Origin: an uncultured Helicobacteraceae bacterium
GTDB lineage: Bacteria > Campylobacterota > Campylobacteria > Campylobacterales > Helicobacteraceae
Assembly (NCBI GenBank): GCA_934668765.1
Contig: CAKUOH010000002.1
Span: 55,375-119,374 of the forward strand
Direction: 5' to 3'
Length of the DNA: 64,000 bases
The notes below the pieces were generated by a model. It had not been told where the DNA came from. It did not search any database and saw nothing but the letters and a program-made list of their open reading frames with translations. Numbering within the stretch: the stretch's first letter is position 1; the number at the start of each line of letters is the position of its first letter. Positions 30,524 through 38,622 of this stretch are shown in pieces. The position numbers were made by a program, and so were the translations under genes.

Positions 30524-31292
30524 TGAAAAAAGCGTCATTTCATCTAACGAGCTAGATGCGCACACGATGAATAAATATGATTTTAAGACTATTACCAAGC
30601 AAGAAATCGATTCACATAAACAAAAACGCGATGATGAGGAAAATGATGATAAGCCAAATAAAGCGCAGGTTGCGATGATTGAGAGTAGTTTAGAAAAAGA
30701 GCTAATTGATAAACTTTTGCAAAAAAGCGATGATTTGAGTGCGACTTTGAAAGGTTTTGAAGAGCGATTCGCAGAATTACAAGCCCAAGCCAGTGAACGC
30801 GAAAAAGCTGCCAAAGAAGAGGGCATAAAAGAAGGGCAGATGATGGTAAATTTGGAGCTAAAAAATAGCATTGAATCTGAACGCGAAAAAATCGCAAGTT
30901 CGGTAAATAAGCTAGATTCGGCAATCGATGGTGCAAAAGAGCAGATTGCAAAACTTGAATCCGAGCTTAGCTCTATCGCGCTAGACATTGCCAAAGAAGT
31001 CATCATCAAAGAGGTAAGCGAGGAATCCGCCAAAGTCGCCGCTTCGATTGCAAAAGAGTTGCTAAAATCGATGAGCGGAAATTTAGATGTGATTATCAAG
31101 GTAAATCCCGCCGATTTTGAGTTCCTAAACAATCTAGCAAAAGGCAAGGAAAATATCAAAATCAAAAGCGATGACGCAATCGCAAAAGGTGGCGTGGTGA
31201 TTATTAGTGAAAATGGCAATATCGATGGTAGCATAATGTCGCGCTACAAATTGCTAAAACAAAGCGTCATTGAGAATCTTAAGGGGTTTTGA
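30510..31292 (+). CDS. fliH: Flagellar export regulator FliH
   Basis: Holds the export ATPase FliI and brings it to the export gate. 260 residues: variable N-terminus, a central charged coiled-coil (about 60-150) and a conserved C-terminal domain (DIAKEVIIKEV to the end). The ATG at 30510 overlaps the fliG stop by 14 bp. The last 104 codons are duplicated at 36503-36814 with only two synonymous differences. This copy is complete and is probably the functional one. Confidence 0.93.
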   Translation: MLLSNEKSVISSNELDAHTMNKYDFKTITKQEIDSHKQKRDDEENDDKPNKAQVAMIESSLEKELIDKLLQKSDDLSATLKGFEERFAELQAQASEREKAAKEEGIKEGQMMVNLELKNSIESEREKIASSVNKLDSAIDGAKEQIAKLESELSSIALDIAKEVIIKEVSEESAKVAASIAKELLKSMSGNLDVIIKVNPADFEFLNNLAKGKENIKIKSDDAIAKGGVVIISENGNIDGSIMSRYKLLKQSVIENLKGF

Positions 31293-31295
31293 TGA
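30981..31295 (+). repeat. Long direct repeat, left copy (fliH 3' end)
   Basis: 315 bp, matched by 36503-36817 with two mismatches (GTC/GTT and GGA/GGG, both silent). Identity stops abruptly at both edges, so this marks the border of the inserted RM block. Confidence 0.97.
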
Positions 31296-31330
31296 AAGGC
31301 ACAAAGGTTAATGAAATCACAAGGTAGAAA

Positions 31331-32383
31331 ATGTCAGTTAATATCACAAATCAAACATTGAATAATCCCCATATTGACAAGGACAAACTTTGTTATAATC
31401 GCAATTTGAATCTTAATAACAAAGGCGAAGCGTTGAAGCAGTATATTGATTTATTTGCGGGTGTTGGCGGATTTCATTTCGCGTTTGCGCAAAGCAATAG
31501 TGCGCATTGCGCCTTTGCAAGCGAAATCGACAAAAGCGCCCAAGCCACTTACGCCCTAAATTTTCCAAATACGCCACTTTTTGGCGACATTACGCAAGAT
31601 TCTACACAAAGCGCGATTCCACAAAATTTTGATATTTTGTGCGCTGGTTTTCCCTGCCAAGCCTTTAGCATTGCAGGCTATCAAAAAGGCTTTAGTGATT
31701 CGCGTGGGACGCTATTTTTTGAGGTTGAAAAAATCGCTAAAACGCACAAACCCAAAGCAATCTTTTTAGAAAATGTCAAAAACCTAAAAACTCACAACAA
31801 AGGGCAAACTTATGCCACTATCAAAACTTCATTGCAAAATTTGGGCTATGTTATCTATGATGAAGTGTTAAACTCCGCCACTCACGCAAATATCCCGCAA
31901 AATAGAGAGCGCATTTTTATCGTGGCTTTCGATAAAGCCCAAGTGCCAAACTATGCAAAATTTTGCTTTCCAAAACCTATCAAACTTACAAAAACCATTC
32001 ATAATTGCATCGATTCTAAAAAACAAGATGACAAATTTTACTACACGCCAAAAAGTCAATATTACGCGTGGCTTAAAGAAGCGGTAGTAAAAAAAGACAC
32101 AATTTATCAGCTCCGCCGAATCTATGTGCGCGAAAATAAATCCAATCTCTGCCCCACACTTACGGCAAATATGGGCACAGGTGGACATAATGTGCCGATA
32201 ATCAAAGATAATTTTGGGATTCGCAAACTTACTCCGCGTGAGTGCTTTAATTTTCAAGGCTATCCAAAATCTTTCAAACTCCCAAATCTGCCAAATTCAA
32301 AGCTATACATTCAAGCGGGAAATTCCATTACTTTGCCTTTGGTGGAGCGCATTGCAAAGCAGATTTTGGAGGTTTTGCAATGA
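31331..32383 (+). CDS. C5-cytosine DNA methyltransferase
   Basis: Methylates C5 of cytosine in a specific site. 350 residues with the ordered family motifs: I, YIDLFAGVGGF (38-48); IV, GFPCQAFS with catalytic Cys109; VI, ENVKNL (147-152); VIII, PQNRERIF; IX, LCPTLTANMGTGG; X, QAGNS near the C-terminus. The first 36 residues are a polar leader, so a later start is possible, although AAGG precedes this ATG. The next gene overlaps its stop by 4 bp and is probably its restriction partner. First gene of the island between fliH and dxs. Confidence 0.94.
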   Translation: MSVNITNQTLNNPHIDKDKLCYNRNLNLNNKGEALKQYIDLFAGVGGFHFAFAQSNSAHCAFASEIDKSAQATYALNFPNTPLFGDITQDSTQSAIPQNFDILCAGFPCQAFSIAGYQKGFSDSRGTLFFEVEKIAKTHKPKAIFLENVKNLKTHNKGQTYATIKTSLQNLGYVIYDEVLNSATHANIPQNRERIFIVAFDKAQVPNYAKFCFPKPIKLTKTIHNCIDSKKQDDKFYYTPKSQYYAWLKEAVVKKDTIYQLRRIYVRENKSNLCPTLTANMGTGGHNVPIIKDNFGIRKLTPRECFNFQGYPKSFKLPNLPNSKLYIQAGNSITLPLVERIAKQILEVLQ

Positions 32384-33513
32384 GTAAATATTTTGCCTCC
32401 AAAAGCTATGTTGAATCTATTGAAATTATTGCGTCTCTCTCAAAACTCTTTAGCGAGAGCAGTGCGCCATTTTTGCATTATCGCATTATGGAAAATCTTT
32501 TTTGCACCTGCTTTGATGCGCAAAATCTCTCACGCTCTGATACCGCCTATGACGCCAAAATTGACACACTTGGCATAGGGCTAAAAACTTTTCTTTGTCC
32601 AAAAGATTCAAGTCTAGAGAAAATTGCAGAATTTAATAAAGATTCAAGCGTATTAAAAAACATTCAAGATTCACGAGATTTAGCAGAGAAACTAGCTTTA
32701 TTACGCAATGCGCGAATGCAACTTGCAAATGATTTATACGGCATTAAATCCTCGCTATATCATATCATCGCAAGGCGTGAAAATGAGCTAGTGTTTTTTG
32801 AAAGCGACTATGACAAAATCAATATTACAAACTTACGCAATATCAAAAATTCTAAGGCTTCGCTATCCTTTAGTGATGGACAAAATGAGTATGTTTTCAA
32901 CTACTCAAAAAGTGTATTGCAACGCAAATTTAAGATTCCAAAAGATTTTTGCAGTCTAAATATTAAGATTGTAGAAAATCCTTTTGAAATGCTTTTGTTG
33001 CTAAAAGATAGGATTTTGCAGGCAAAGCAAATTAAGCCTAAAATCGCAGGTGTGGATTTTGTGATTTTGCCATTATATAGCACAAAAGGCGTAAAAAATG
33101 TGCCAACAAAAAGTGGGCTAAATCAATGGAATGCTGGAGGGCGAAAAAGGGATTTTAGCGAAATATATATCCCCGTGCCAAAAGAAATTCACAATTTTTA
33201 TCCACACTTTTTTCCGCCCCGCGATAAGCCTTTTATCTTGCAAACACCTTTAGGCGAAAATTTAAGCGCGAAACTCTGCCAAGATAGCGCAAAGGCACTA
33301 ATGAGCAATCCAAATTCTGCGCTCTCAAATTGGCTTTTGCGTAAGATTTTGCAATTAAAAAAGGGTGAACTTGCTACGCTAGAGAAGCTAGAAAATCTAG
33401 GCTTTGATAGTGTGATAATCGAAAAGCAATGCGATTTGCATTACCGTATCGACATAATGCCACTAGATTCGTATCAAAAATTTATAGAATCTAAAAATGT
33501 GCATTTTGCATAG
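32380..33513 (+). CDS. Probable type II restriction endonuclease, partner of the C5 methyltransferase
   Basis: 377 residues without a family I can name with certainty. The call rests on position: its ATG overlaps the C5-methyltransferase stop (ATGA), the usual arrangement of a cognate pair. The stretch AYDAKIDTLGIGLKTF resembles a PD-(D/E)XK core (Asp, then G-x-K), and a basic C-terminal half follows. The site would be the one methylated by its neighbour. An alternative is a non-nuclease accessory protein. Confidence 0.6.
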   Translation: MSKYFASKSYVESIEIIASLSKLFSESSAPFLHYRIMENLFCTCFDAQNLSRSDTAYDAKIDTLGIGLKTFLCPKDSSLEKIAEFNKDSSVLKNIQDSRDLAEKLALLRNARMQLANDLYGIKSSLYHIIARRENELVFFESDYDKINITNLRNIKNSKASLSFSDGQNEYVFNYSKSVLQRKFKIPKDFCSLNIKIVENPFEMLLLLKDRILQAKQIKPKIAGVDFVILPLYSTKGVKNVPTKSGLNQWNAGGRKRDFSEIYIPVPKEIHNFYPHFFPPRDKPFILQTPLGENLSAKLCQDSAKALMSNPNSALSNWLLRKILQLKKGELATLEKLENLGFDSVIIEKQCDLHYRIDIMPLDSYQKFIESKNVHFA

Positions 33514-33528
33514 ATAAAGGAAAATACA

Positions 33529-34419
33529 ATGCAAGATTTTAAGCAAATTTCACAAAATCCACGCATAAATCGCGGTATGAATCAAAGCGCAAATCTTACT
33601 GATTTAAGGACAAAACGCGACAAAATCCGCACTAGAAATATGTTTAATGGAATACCTTTGGGCAAAATATTTGTAGGCGATGTATTTGCGTTTTTGGATA
33701 GTTTGCCTGAATCTTGCGTGGATTTAGCCATTATCGACCCGCCGTATAATTTGAAAGTGGCAAAGTGGGATACTTTTTCAAGCAAGAGTGCGTTTTTAGA
33801 TTTTAGCTTCGCGTGGATAGATGCCCTTTTGCCAAAGCTAAAGCCCACAGGGAGTTTTTATATTTTTAACACCCCCTATAATTGCGCACTGTTTTTGCAT
33901 TATTTGCAGGGCAAGGCACATTTTCAAAACTTTATTTGCTGGCATAAAAAAGACGGACTAAGTGCAAGTAAACGGCGATATAATAACAACCAAGAGAGCA
34001 TTTTATTTTACACGATGAGTGCGAGAGATTACTACTTTGATTGCGAGAGTATCCGTATGCCTTATGATTCTGCCAAGCGCATAGCACACGCAAGCAAAAA
34101 GGGCATTATCAAAAATGGCAAAAGGTGGTATCCAAACCCAAATGGCAAACTCTGCCCTGATGTGTGGGAAATCGTAAGCACAAGGCACAAAAACAAAGTC
34201 AATGGCAAAGTGGTAAAGCAAAACCATCCCACGCCAAAGCCCCGCGAGATGATAGAGCGAATGATAAAGGCATCAAGCAAAAAAGGCGATTTGGTGTTAG
34301 ATTTATTTAGCGGGAGCGGGACAACAAGCATAGTGGCTAGGGATTTGGGGCGAAAATTTATCGGCTGTGAGGCAAATAAAGAGTATTTGGATTCTACATT
34401 AGAGACTATAAAGGCGTAA
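33529..34419 (+). CDS. Beta-class DNA adenine methyltransferase (MboII M1-like)
   Basis: 296 residues. Motif IV IIDPPYNLKVAKWD (DPPY at 70-73) comes before the SAM motif I LDLFSGSGTTS near 260, the beta-class order, and DPPY points to N6-adenine. NHPTPKP precedes motif I as usual. With the next two genes (HNH endonuclease, then an SPPY methyltransferase) the set matches the MboII/HpyAII layout: one m6A and one m4C enzyme around a 416-residue HNH endonuclease. The recognition site GAAGA is inferred only from that likeness. The N-terminal 38 residues are not conserved; MFNGIPL may be the real start. Confidence 0.85.
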   Translation: MQDFKQISQNPRINRGMNQSANLTDLRTKRDKIRTRNMFNGIPLGKIFVGDVFAFLDSLPESCVDLAIIDPPYNLKVAKWDTFSSKSAFLDFSFAWIDALLPKLKPTGSFYIFNTPYNCALFLHYLQGKAHFQNFICWHKKDGLSASKRRYNNNQESILFYTMSARDYYFDCESIRMPYDSAKRIAHASKKGIIKNGKRWYPNPNGKLCPDVWEIVSTRHKNKVNGKVVKQNHPTPKPREMIERMIKASSKKGDLVLDLFSGSGTTSIVARDLGRKFIGCEANKEYLDSTLETIKA

Positions 34420-34421
34420 AA

Positions 34422-35675
34422 ATGGACAATAAAGAGTTTTTAGACAAATTAAAAGGCATAAATCCTGCTTTAGAATGCCTAGATTTTCTTTATCATCGAA
34501 TCTTGCGTGATGATTATCGAGGCACACATAAATTACAACATTATCGTTGGAGTGCAAAATACATCAAAATCGTGCTAAAAAATTTACAATCACATTGCGA
34601 TAAAGAGGGATTTTTATACCACACAGCGGGGGATATTTATGATGATTATGTATATAAAAGCGAAGAAGTAGATTTTGCGACATTTTTGTGGAGTGTAAAT
34701 TTTGATTTACGCAACGCAAATGAGGGTAGCATAACCGATATGGGAATGCGTAAAATCATTTTTGTGAATCTGCAACGAATGGGCTTTATCAATCGCTATA
34801 CCAAAGATAAAACACTTTGCGACATAAACAAAACTTACCGCAATTACCGCTTCGTTAGCCTTACAAAAAGTGGGCTAGATTTTATAAATGCAACTTCACT
34901 TTTTGTAGAGCAAAAGATTTTAGGACTTGCGCTTGATTCTATTTTTGATGGTTTGGTGCAAGATATTTTAGATATTTTGACTTATTTTGATGAGAAGCAG
35001 AGATATTTAAGCATTGATGAGATGACTTTCTTTGTGAGTTATTTGGGCAAAGATTACAATGGTAAATTTTTAAGTAAAGACAAAATTGTTGAATATATTT
35101 TAGAATTTCGACAACTTGGAGCAAGGCAAAAAATCGTGGCAAAACTTATCAGTGATTTTTGCAATCCAAAAAATTTCAGTGGCACAAAAACAAATAAAAG
35201 AGACTTGCATAATTGGAAAAATGAAGCCCAAAGTTTGTTTGATAGCCTTGCGCTAATGTCGCTTTTTGAATTTGATAGAATCTCAAAAAGGCTATTTTTA
35301 CGCGCCCAAATAGGCAATGAAAAAATCACATTTAAACGAAGCGCCACCATAAAACAAGAATATTTCACAAATCACAGCGTTGAAAAAGACGCTATTTTTG
35401 AACTTCATCATATTGTGCCTTTTTATTTTGCAAAAGATATTGATAGCCTAAAAATCATTGATAATTGGCAAAATCTTATCTATATTGATGCAAACTCTCA
35501 CAAAAGGCTTACGCATAAAAGTGGGCGCAATGCAGTGCGTTTAAATTTTAGTGGCAAAGATGTATTTTTAGATGATTTTGTGGGCTTTGAGCTATGTTTA
35601 AAGTTTAGAGAAAATGCAAGATATAAGATTGTATTACAAAGCGCAATGATTGAATATAATAGGAAATTATTATGA
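34422..35675 (+). CDS. HNH-type restriction endonuclease, MboII/HpyAII-like
   Basis: 417 residues, almost exactly the length known for MboII. The nuclease motif is near the C-terminus: FELHHIVPFYFAK ... NWQNLIYIDANSHKRLT, a beta-beta-alpha-metal fold with His as general base and Asn/His ligands. The long N-terminal half would read DNA. It begins 2 bp after the adenine methyltransferase and its stop overlaps the following methyltransferase start by 4 bp, so all three are one unit. Site and cut position are inferred from the family only. Confidence 0.75.
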   Translation: MDNKEFLDKLKGINPALECLDFLYHRILRDDYRGTHKLQHYRWSAKYIKIVLKNLQSHCDKEGFLYHTAGDIYDDYVYKSEEVDFATFLWSVNFDLRNANEGSITDMGMRKIIFVNLQRMGFINRYTKDKTLCDINKTYRNYRFVSLTKSGLDFINATSLFVEQKILGLALDSIFDGLVQDILDILTYFDEKQRYLSIDEMTFFVSYLGKDYNGKFLSKDKIVEYILEFRQLGARQKIVAKLISDFCNPKNFSGTKTNKRDLHNWKNEAQSLFDSLALMSLFEFDRISKRLFLRAQIGNEKITFKRSATIKQEYFTNHSVEKDAIFELHHIVPFYFAKDIDSLKIIDNWQNLIYIDANSHKRLTHKSGRNAVRLNFSGKDVFLDDFVGFELCLKFRENARYKIVLQSAMIEYNRKLL

Positions 35676-36814
35676 GCAAAATAACTTCTCCACTCAATCA
35701 AATCTTTTATCACTCAAGCACCGCTATGAGCGAGTTGAATGAAAATAGCGTGGATTTGATTATCACAAGTCCGCCGTATTTTAATATCAAAGATTACGCC
35801 AAAAATGGCTACCAAGACATTGCACATTCTCAATCTCACGCGCAAGATTTGGGTGGAATCAATGATTATAATGCCTACATTAAAGCACTTTTAGGCGTAT
35901 GGAAAGAATGTGCGCGAATCCTAAAGCCAAATGGCAAGCTATGTGTGAATGTCCCGCTAATGCCTATGCTTAAAAAAGATTTAGACACGCATTATAATCG
36001 CCACATTTTTGATTTACAAAGCGATATTCAGCATAGCATTTTGCGCCACACAGGGCTATTTTTGCTTGATATGTATATTTGGAATCGCACCAATTCTTCT
36101 AAAAAGCTAATGTTTGGGAGCTACCCTTATCCACGCAATTTTTACGCCCAAAACACCACAGAATTTATCACTGTGTATGTCAAAGATGGCAAACCACGCA
36201 ATTCTATCCCGCAAGAGATTAAAGAGGCTAGCAAACTTACCCAAGAAGAATGGGTAAGTTTTACCAAGCAGATTTGGGATTTGCCAGCACCAAATAAAAG
36301 CGATATAGCCTTTGGAAAGCACTCTGCGATAATGCCAGAAGCTATTCCCTATCGGTTAATCAAACTTTTTAGCTTTGTGGGCGATGTCGTGTGCGACCCT
36401 TTTGCAGGGAGTGGGACGACATTAAAAGTCGCAAAAGAATTAGGGCGCAATTTTGTGGGATATGAAATCTATCCGCATTATAAAGCCGTGATAGAGGAAA
36501 AACTAGACATTGCCAAAGAAGTCATCATCAAAGAGGTAAGCGAGGAATCCGCCAAAGTTGCCGCTTCGATTGCAAAAGAGTTGCTAAAATCGATGAGCGG
36601 GAATTTAGATGTGATTATCAAGGTAAATCCCGCCGATTTTGAGTTCCTAAACAATCTAGCAAAAGGCAAGGAAAATATCAAAATCAAAAGCGATGACGCA
36701 ATCGCAAAAGGTGGCGTGGTGATTATTAGTGAAAATGGCAATATCGATGGTAGCATAATGTCGCGCTACAAATTGCTAAAACAAAGCGTCATTGAGAATC
36801 TTAAGGGGTTTTGA
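35672..36814 (+). CDS. SPPY-type DNA methyltransferase fused in frame to a duplicated FliH tail
   Basis: Residues 1-277 are an amino-methyltransferase: TSPPYFNIKDY (SPPY at 33-36, typical of N4-cytosine enzymes) and later DVVCDPFAGSGTTLKVAKELGRNFVGYEI for SAM. It fits the m4C partner of an MboII-like system. From residue 278 the protein is the last 103 residues of FliH, because the frame runs on into the 315-bp duplication. The expected methyltransferase end after YPHYKAVIEEKL is therefore replaced or extended. Whether the chimera is active is not known; the core motifs are whole. Confidence 0.85.
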   Translation: MSKITSPLNQIFYHSSTAMSELNENSVDLIITSPPYFNIKDYAKNGYQDIAHSQSHAQDLGGINDYNAYIKALLGVWKECARILKPNGKLCVNVPLMPMLKKDLDTHYNRHIFDLQSDIQHSILRHTGLFLLDMYIWNRTNSSKKLMFGSYPYPRNFYAQNTTEFITVYVKDGKPRNSIPQEIKEASKLTQEEWVSFTKQIWDLPAPNKSDIAFGKHSAIMPEAIPYRLIKLFSFVGDVVCDPFAGSGTTLKVAKELGRNFVGYEIYPHYKAVIEEKLDIAKEVIIKEVSEESAKVAASIAKELLKSMSGNLDVIIKVNPADFEFLNNLAKGKENIKIKSDDAIAKGGVVIISENGNIDGSIMSRYKLLKQSVIENLKGF

Positions 36815-36817
36815 TGA
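36503..36817 (+). repeat. Long direct repeat, right copy (fliH 3' end)
   Basis: Right copy of the 315-bp duplication, in frame with the preceding methyltransferase. It lacks the first 156 codons of fliH and so cannot make a full FliH. Confidence 0.97.
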
Positions 36818-36891
36818 GTAGTAAAAGTGTAAATGCCACATTTGAAGCGATAAAAAATCACTTTGATATGCAACCAAAAGGATATAAATGA
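36814..36891 (+). CDS. 25-codon mini-ORF linking the FliH tail to the next methyltransferase
   Basis: Starts in the TGATG at the end of the duplicated fliH tail and stops in the ATGA that begins the next methyltransferase, so it is coupled at both ends. The peptide begins MSSKSVNATFEAIKNHF. It could be the stump of a gene cut by the insertion, a leader peptide, or chance. No similar protein comes to mind. Confidence 0.3.
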   Translation: MSSKSVNATFEAIKNHFDMQPKGYK

Positions 36892-37745
36892 CTTCCATAG
36901 CACAAAAATATGATAAAAATCTAGAATCTGGAGTGGATTTTACAGATTTGGTGTGCAAAAAGCGTGATGATTCATCGCCATTTTTTGCACATAAAAATGT
37001 CGCTTTATATGAAAATTCTGTGCTTAAAACTTCGCTTTTAGCTCCGCAAAGCGTGGATTTAATCATCACTTCTCCGCCATATAATGTCGGCATAGAATAC
37101 AACTCAAACGATGATACACACGAGTATGAAAGCTATTTAAAATTTTGCGAAAAGTGGCTAAAAAACTGCTATCTTTGGGCAAAAGATGGAGCGAGATTTT
37201 GCCTAAATATCCCGCTTGATAAAAACAAAGGCGGACAGCAAAGCGTGGGAGCGGATATAACGACACTAGCCAAAAAAATCGGCTGGAAATACCACAGCAC
37301 GATTGTGTGGAATGAGGGCAATATCTCACGGCGCACAGCGTGGGGAAGCTGGCTAAGCGCGTCTGCACCCTATGTCATCGCACCTGTGGAGCTGATTTTA
37401 GTGCTTTATAAAGACGAGTGGAAAAAGGTGCGAAAAGGCGTTAGCGACATAAGCAAAGATGAATTTATGGCTTGGACAAATGGACTTTGGAGTTTCAATG
37501 GTGAATCTAAAAAGCGCGTAGGACACCCTGCGCCATTTCCACGCGAGCTACCAAAGCGGTGCATAAAGTTATTTTCGTTTGTAGGCGATGTCGTGTGCGA
37601 CCCTTTTGCAGGGAGTGGCACGACTATGATAGAGAGTTATTTAAATAAACGCGAATTTATCGGCATTGAAATCGATAAAAGCTATTGTGAGTTATCAAAA
37701 AATCGCTTTTTGCAAACAATACAAAAAGATAAGGGGTTGTTTTAA
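36888..37745 (+). CDS. DNA amino-methyltransferase (SPPY type)
   Basis: 285 residues. Motif IV TSPPYNVGIEY (SPPY at 62-65) precedes motif I DVVCDPFAGSGTTMIES, the beta-class order; SPPYN can be N4-cytosine or N6-adenine. AAAGGAT stands before the ATG. The gene overlaps the HNH gene that follows by 1 bp. With the D12-class methyltransferase further on it may form a system with one methyltransferase per strand of an asymmetric site; that is inference. It shares an exact 34-bp motif-I segment with the methyltransferase before it. Confidence 0.87.
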   Translation: MTSIAQKYDKNLESGVDFTDLVCKKRDDSSPFFAHKNVALYENSVLKTSLLAPQSVDLIITSPPYNVGIEYNSNDDTHEYESYLKFCEKWLKNCYLWAKDGARFCLNIPLDKNKGGQQSVGADITTLAKKIGWKYHSTIVWNEGNISRRTAWGSWLSASAPYVIAPVELILVLYKDEWKKVRKGVSDISKDEFMAWTNGLWSFNGESKKRVGHPAPFPRELPKRCIKLFSFVGDVVCDPFAGSGTTMIESYLNKREFIGIEIDKSYCELSKNRFLQTIQKDKGLF

Positions 37746-38335
37746 TGGATAGGCAAATTTCACAGCTTGATTTGATAATGGAATTTTTTAAGGCAAATCC
37801 AAAACGCGACATTTCGCACCCTGAGGTTGTGGATTGGGTAACGAGTGAATGGCAAAAGCGCACGGGCAAAGTTTTTCGTGACCCGGATAGAGGCATTCGC
37901 AGTTTGCACCAAAAAGGCTATTTGCAAAAAATCGCCAAAGGTATATATCGCTATGAACCTGAATCTGTGAATATAAGGCAGGATTTGGAGGATTTTAGCC
38001 CTGCGCTAAAAAAGCAGATTTTGGAGCGAGATAACTATAAATGCGTGATTTGCGGACTTGGCAAAAATGAGGGCGTAGAGCTACACATAGACCACATAAA
38101 ACCAAAAGATTTGGGCGGTAAGGCGACTTTGCAAAATGGACAAACGCTGTGTGCGAGGCATAATTTTTTAAAGAAAAATTTAAAGCAAACCGAAACAGGC
38201 AAGAAAATGTTTATAAGAATGTTAGAAACAGTAAAAGAAGCTGATGATAAAGGGTTGATTGCATTCTTAAACGAAGTGCTTGAAGTCTATGAAAAACACA
38301 ATATCAACGGACATATTGTGTGGAAAAAGAATTAA
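37745..38335 (+). CDS. HNH endonuclease with N-terminal winged helix, probable restriction enzyme
   Basis: 196 residues. The first 80 (DLIMEFFKANPKRDISHPEVVDWV ... RDPDRGIRSLHQKGYL) look like a winged-helix DNA-binding domain. From about 85, SPALKKQILERDNYKCVICG, then ELHIDHIKPKDLGG and NGQTLCARHNFLKKN form a full HNH motif with a CxxC zinc knuckle. It overlaps the preceding methyltransferase by 1 bp, so it is the likely nuclease of that system. The site is unknown. Confidence 0.8.
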   Translation: MDRQISQLDLIMEFFKANPKRDISHPEVVDWVTSEWQKRTGKVFRDPDRGIRSLHQKGYLQKIAKGIYRYEPESVNIRQDLEDFSPALKKQILERDNYKCVICGLGKNEGVELHIDHIKPKDLGGKATLQNGQTLCARHNFLKKNLKQTETGKKMFIRMLETVKEADDKGLIAFLNEVLEVYEKHNINGHIVWKKN

Positions 38336-38349
38336 ACAAAATCCACATT

Positions 38350-38622
38350 ATGCTAGGCAAGAAAACTTTTGTGTATATTTCTTTGTTTGGCAAAGAACAT
38401 TATAAGGATGTTTTAGGGGAAATTGTTTTTAAACTAGGCTCATTTAAAGTCATATTGCGATTGAATTCAAGCGTGTTAGATTCTAGATTCGTTCTGCCAA
38501 GCGAGGATTTGGAATCCTTTATCGCTAAAAATAATTTTTCAAACACACAAAAGATTATGCTAGAATCGCTCAATCTCGAATCTAGAGCAAATAACTTTGA
38601 AATATGGATAAACAATGAGTAA
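38350..38622 (+). CDS. Hypothetical small protein in the RM island
   Basis: 90 residues from ATG 38350; the frame is open from a GTG at 38320 that overlaps the HNH gene. No motif is recognised. It is predicted soluble, with alternating beta-like strands (TFVYISLFGKEHY, FKVILRLNSSV). It overlaps the following methyltransferase start by 8 bp, so it is translated from the same mRNA and may be part of the system (controller or half-subunit), but nothing in the sequence proves that. Confidence 0.6.
   Translation: MLGKKTFVYISLFGKEHYKDVLGEIVFKLGSFKVILRLNSSVLDSRFVLPSEDLESFIAKNNFSNTQKIMLESLNLESRANNFEIWINNE

Noticed and set aside
36478..36756. Minus-strand frame over the duplicated fliH tail
   Set aside because: The same frame exists opposite the original fliH; it is an antisense shadow copied by the duplication.
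30981..36817. Insertion-sequence or integrase-driven origin of the RM block
   Set aside because: No transposase, integrase, terminal inverted repeats or tRNA target is present; the 315-bp duplication of coding DNA fits long target duplication better.
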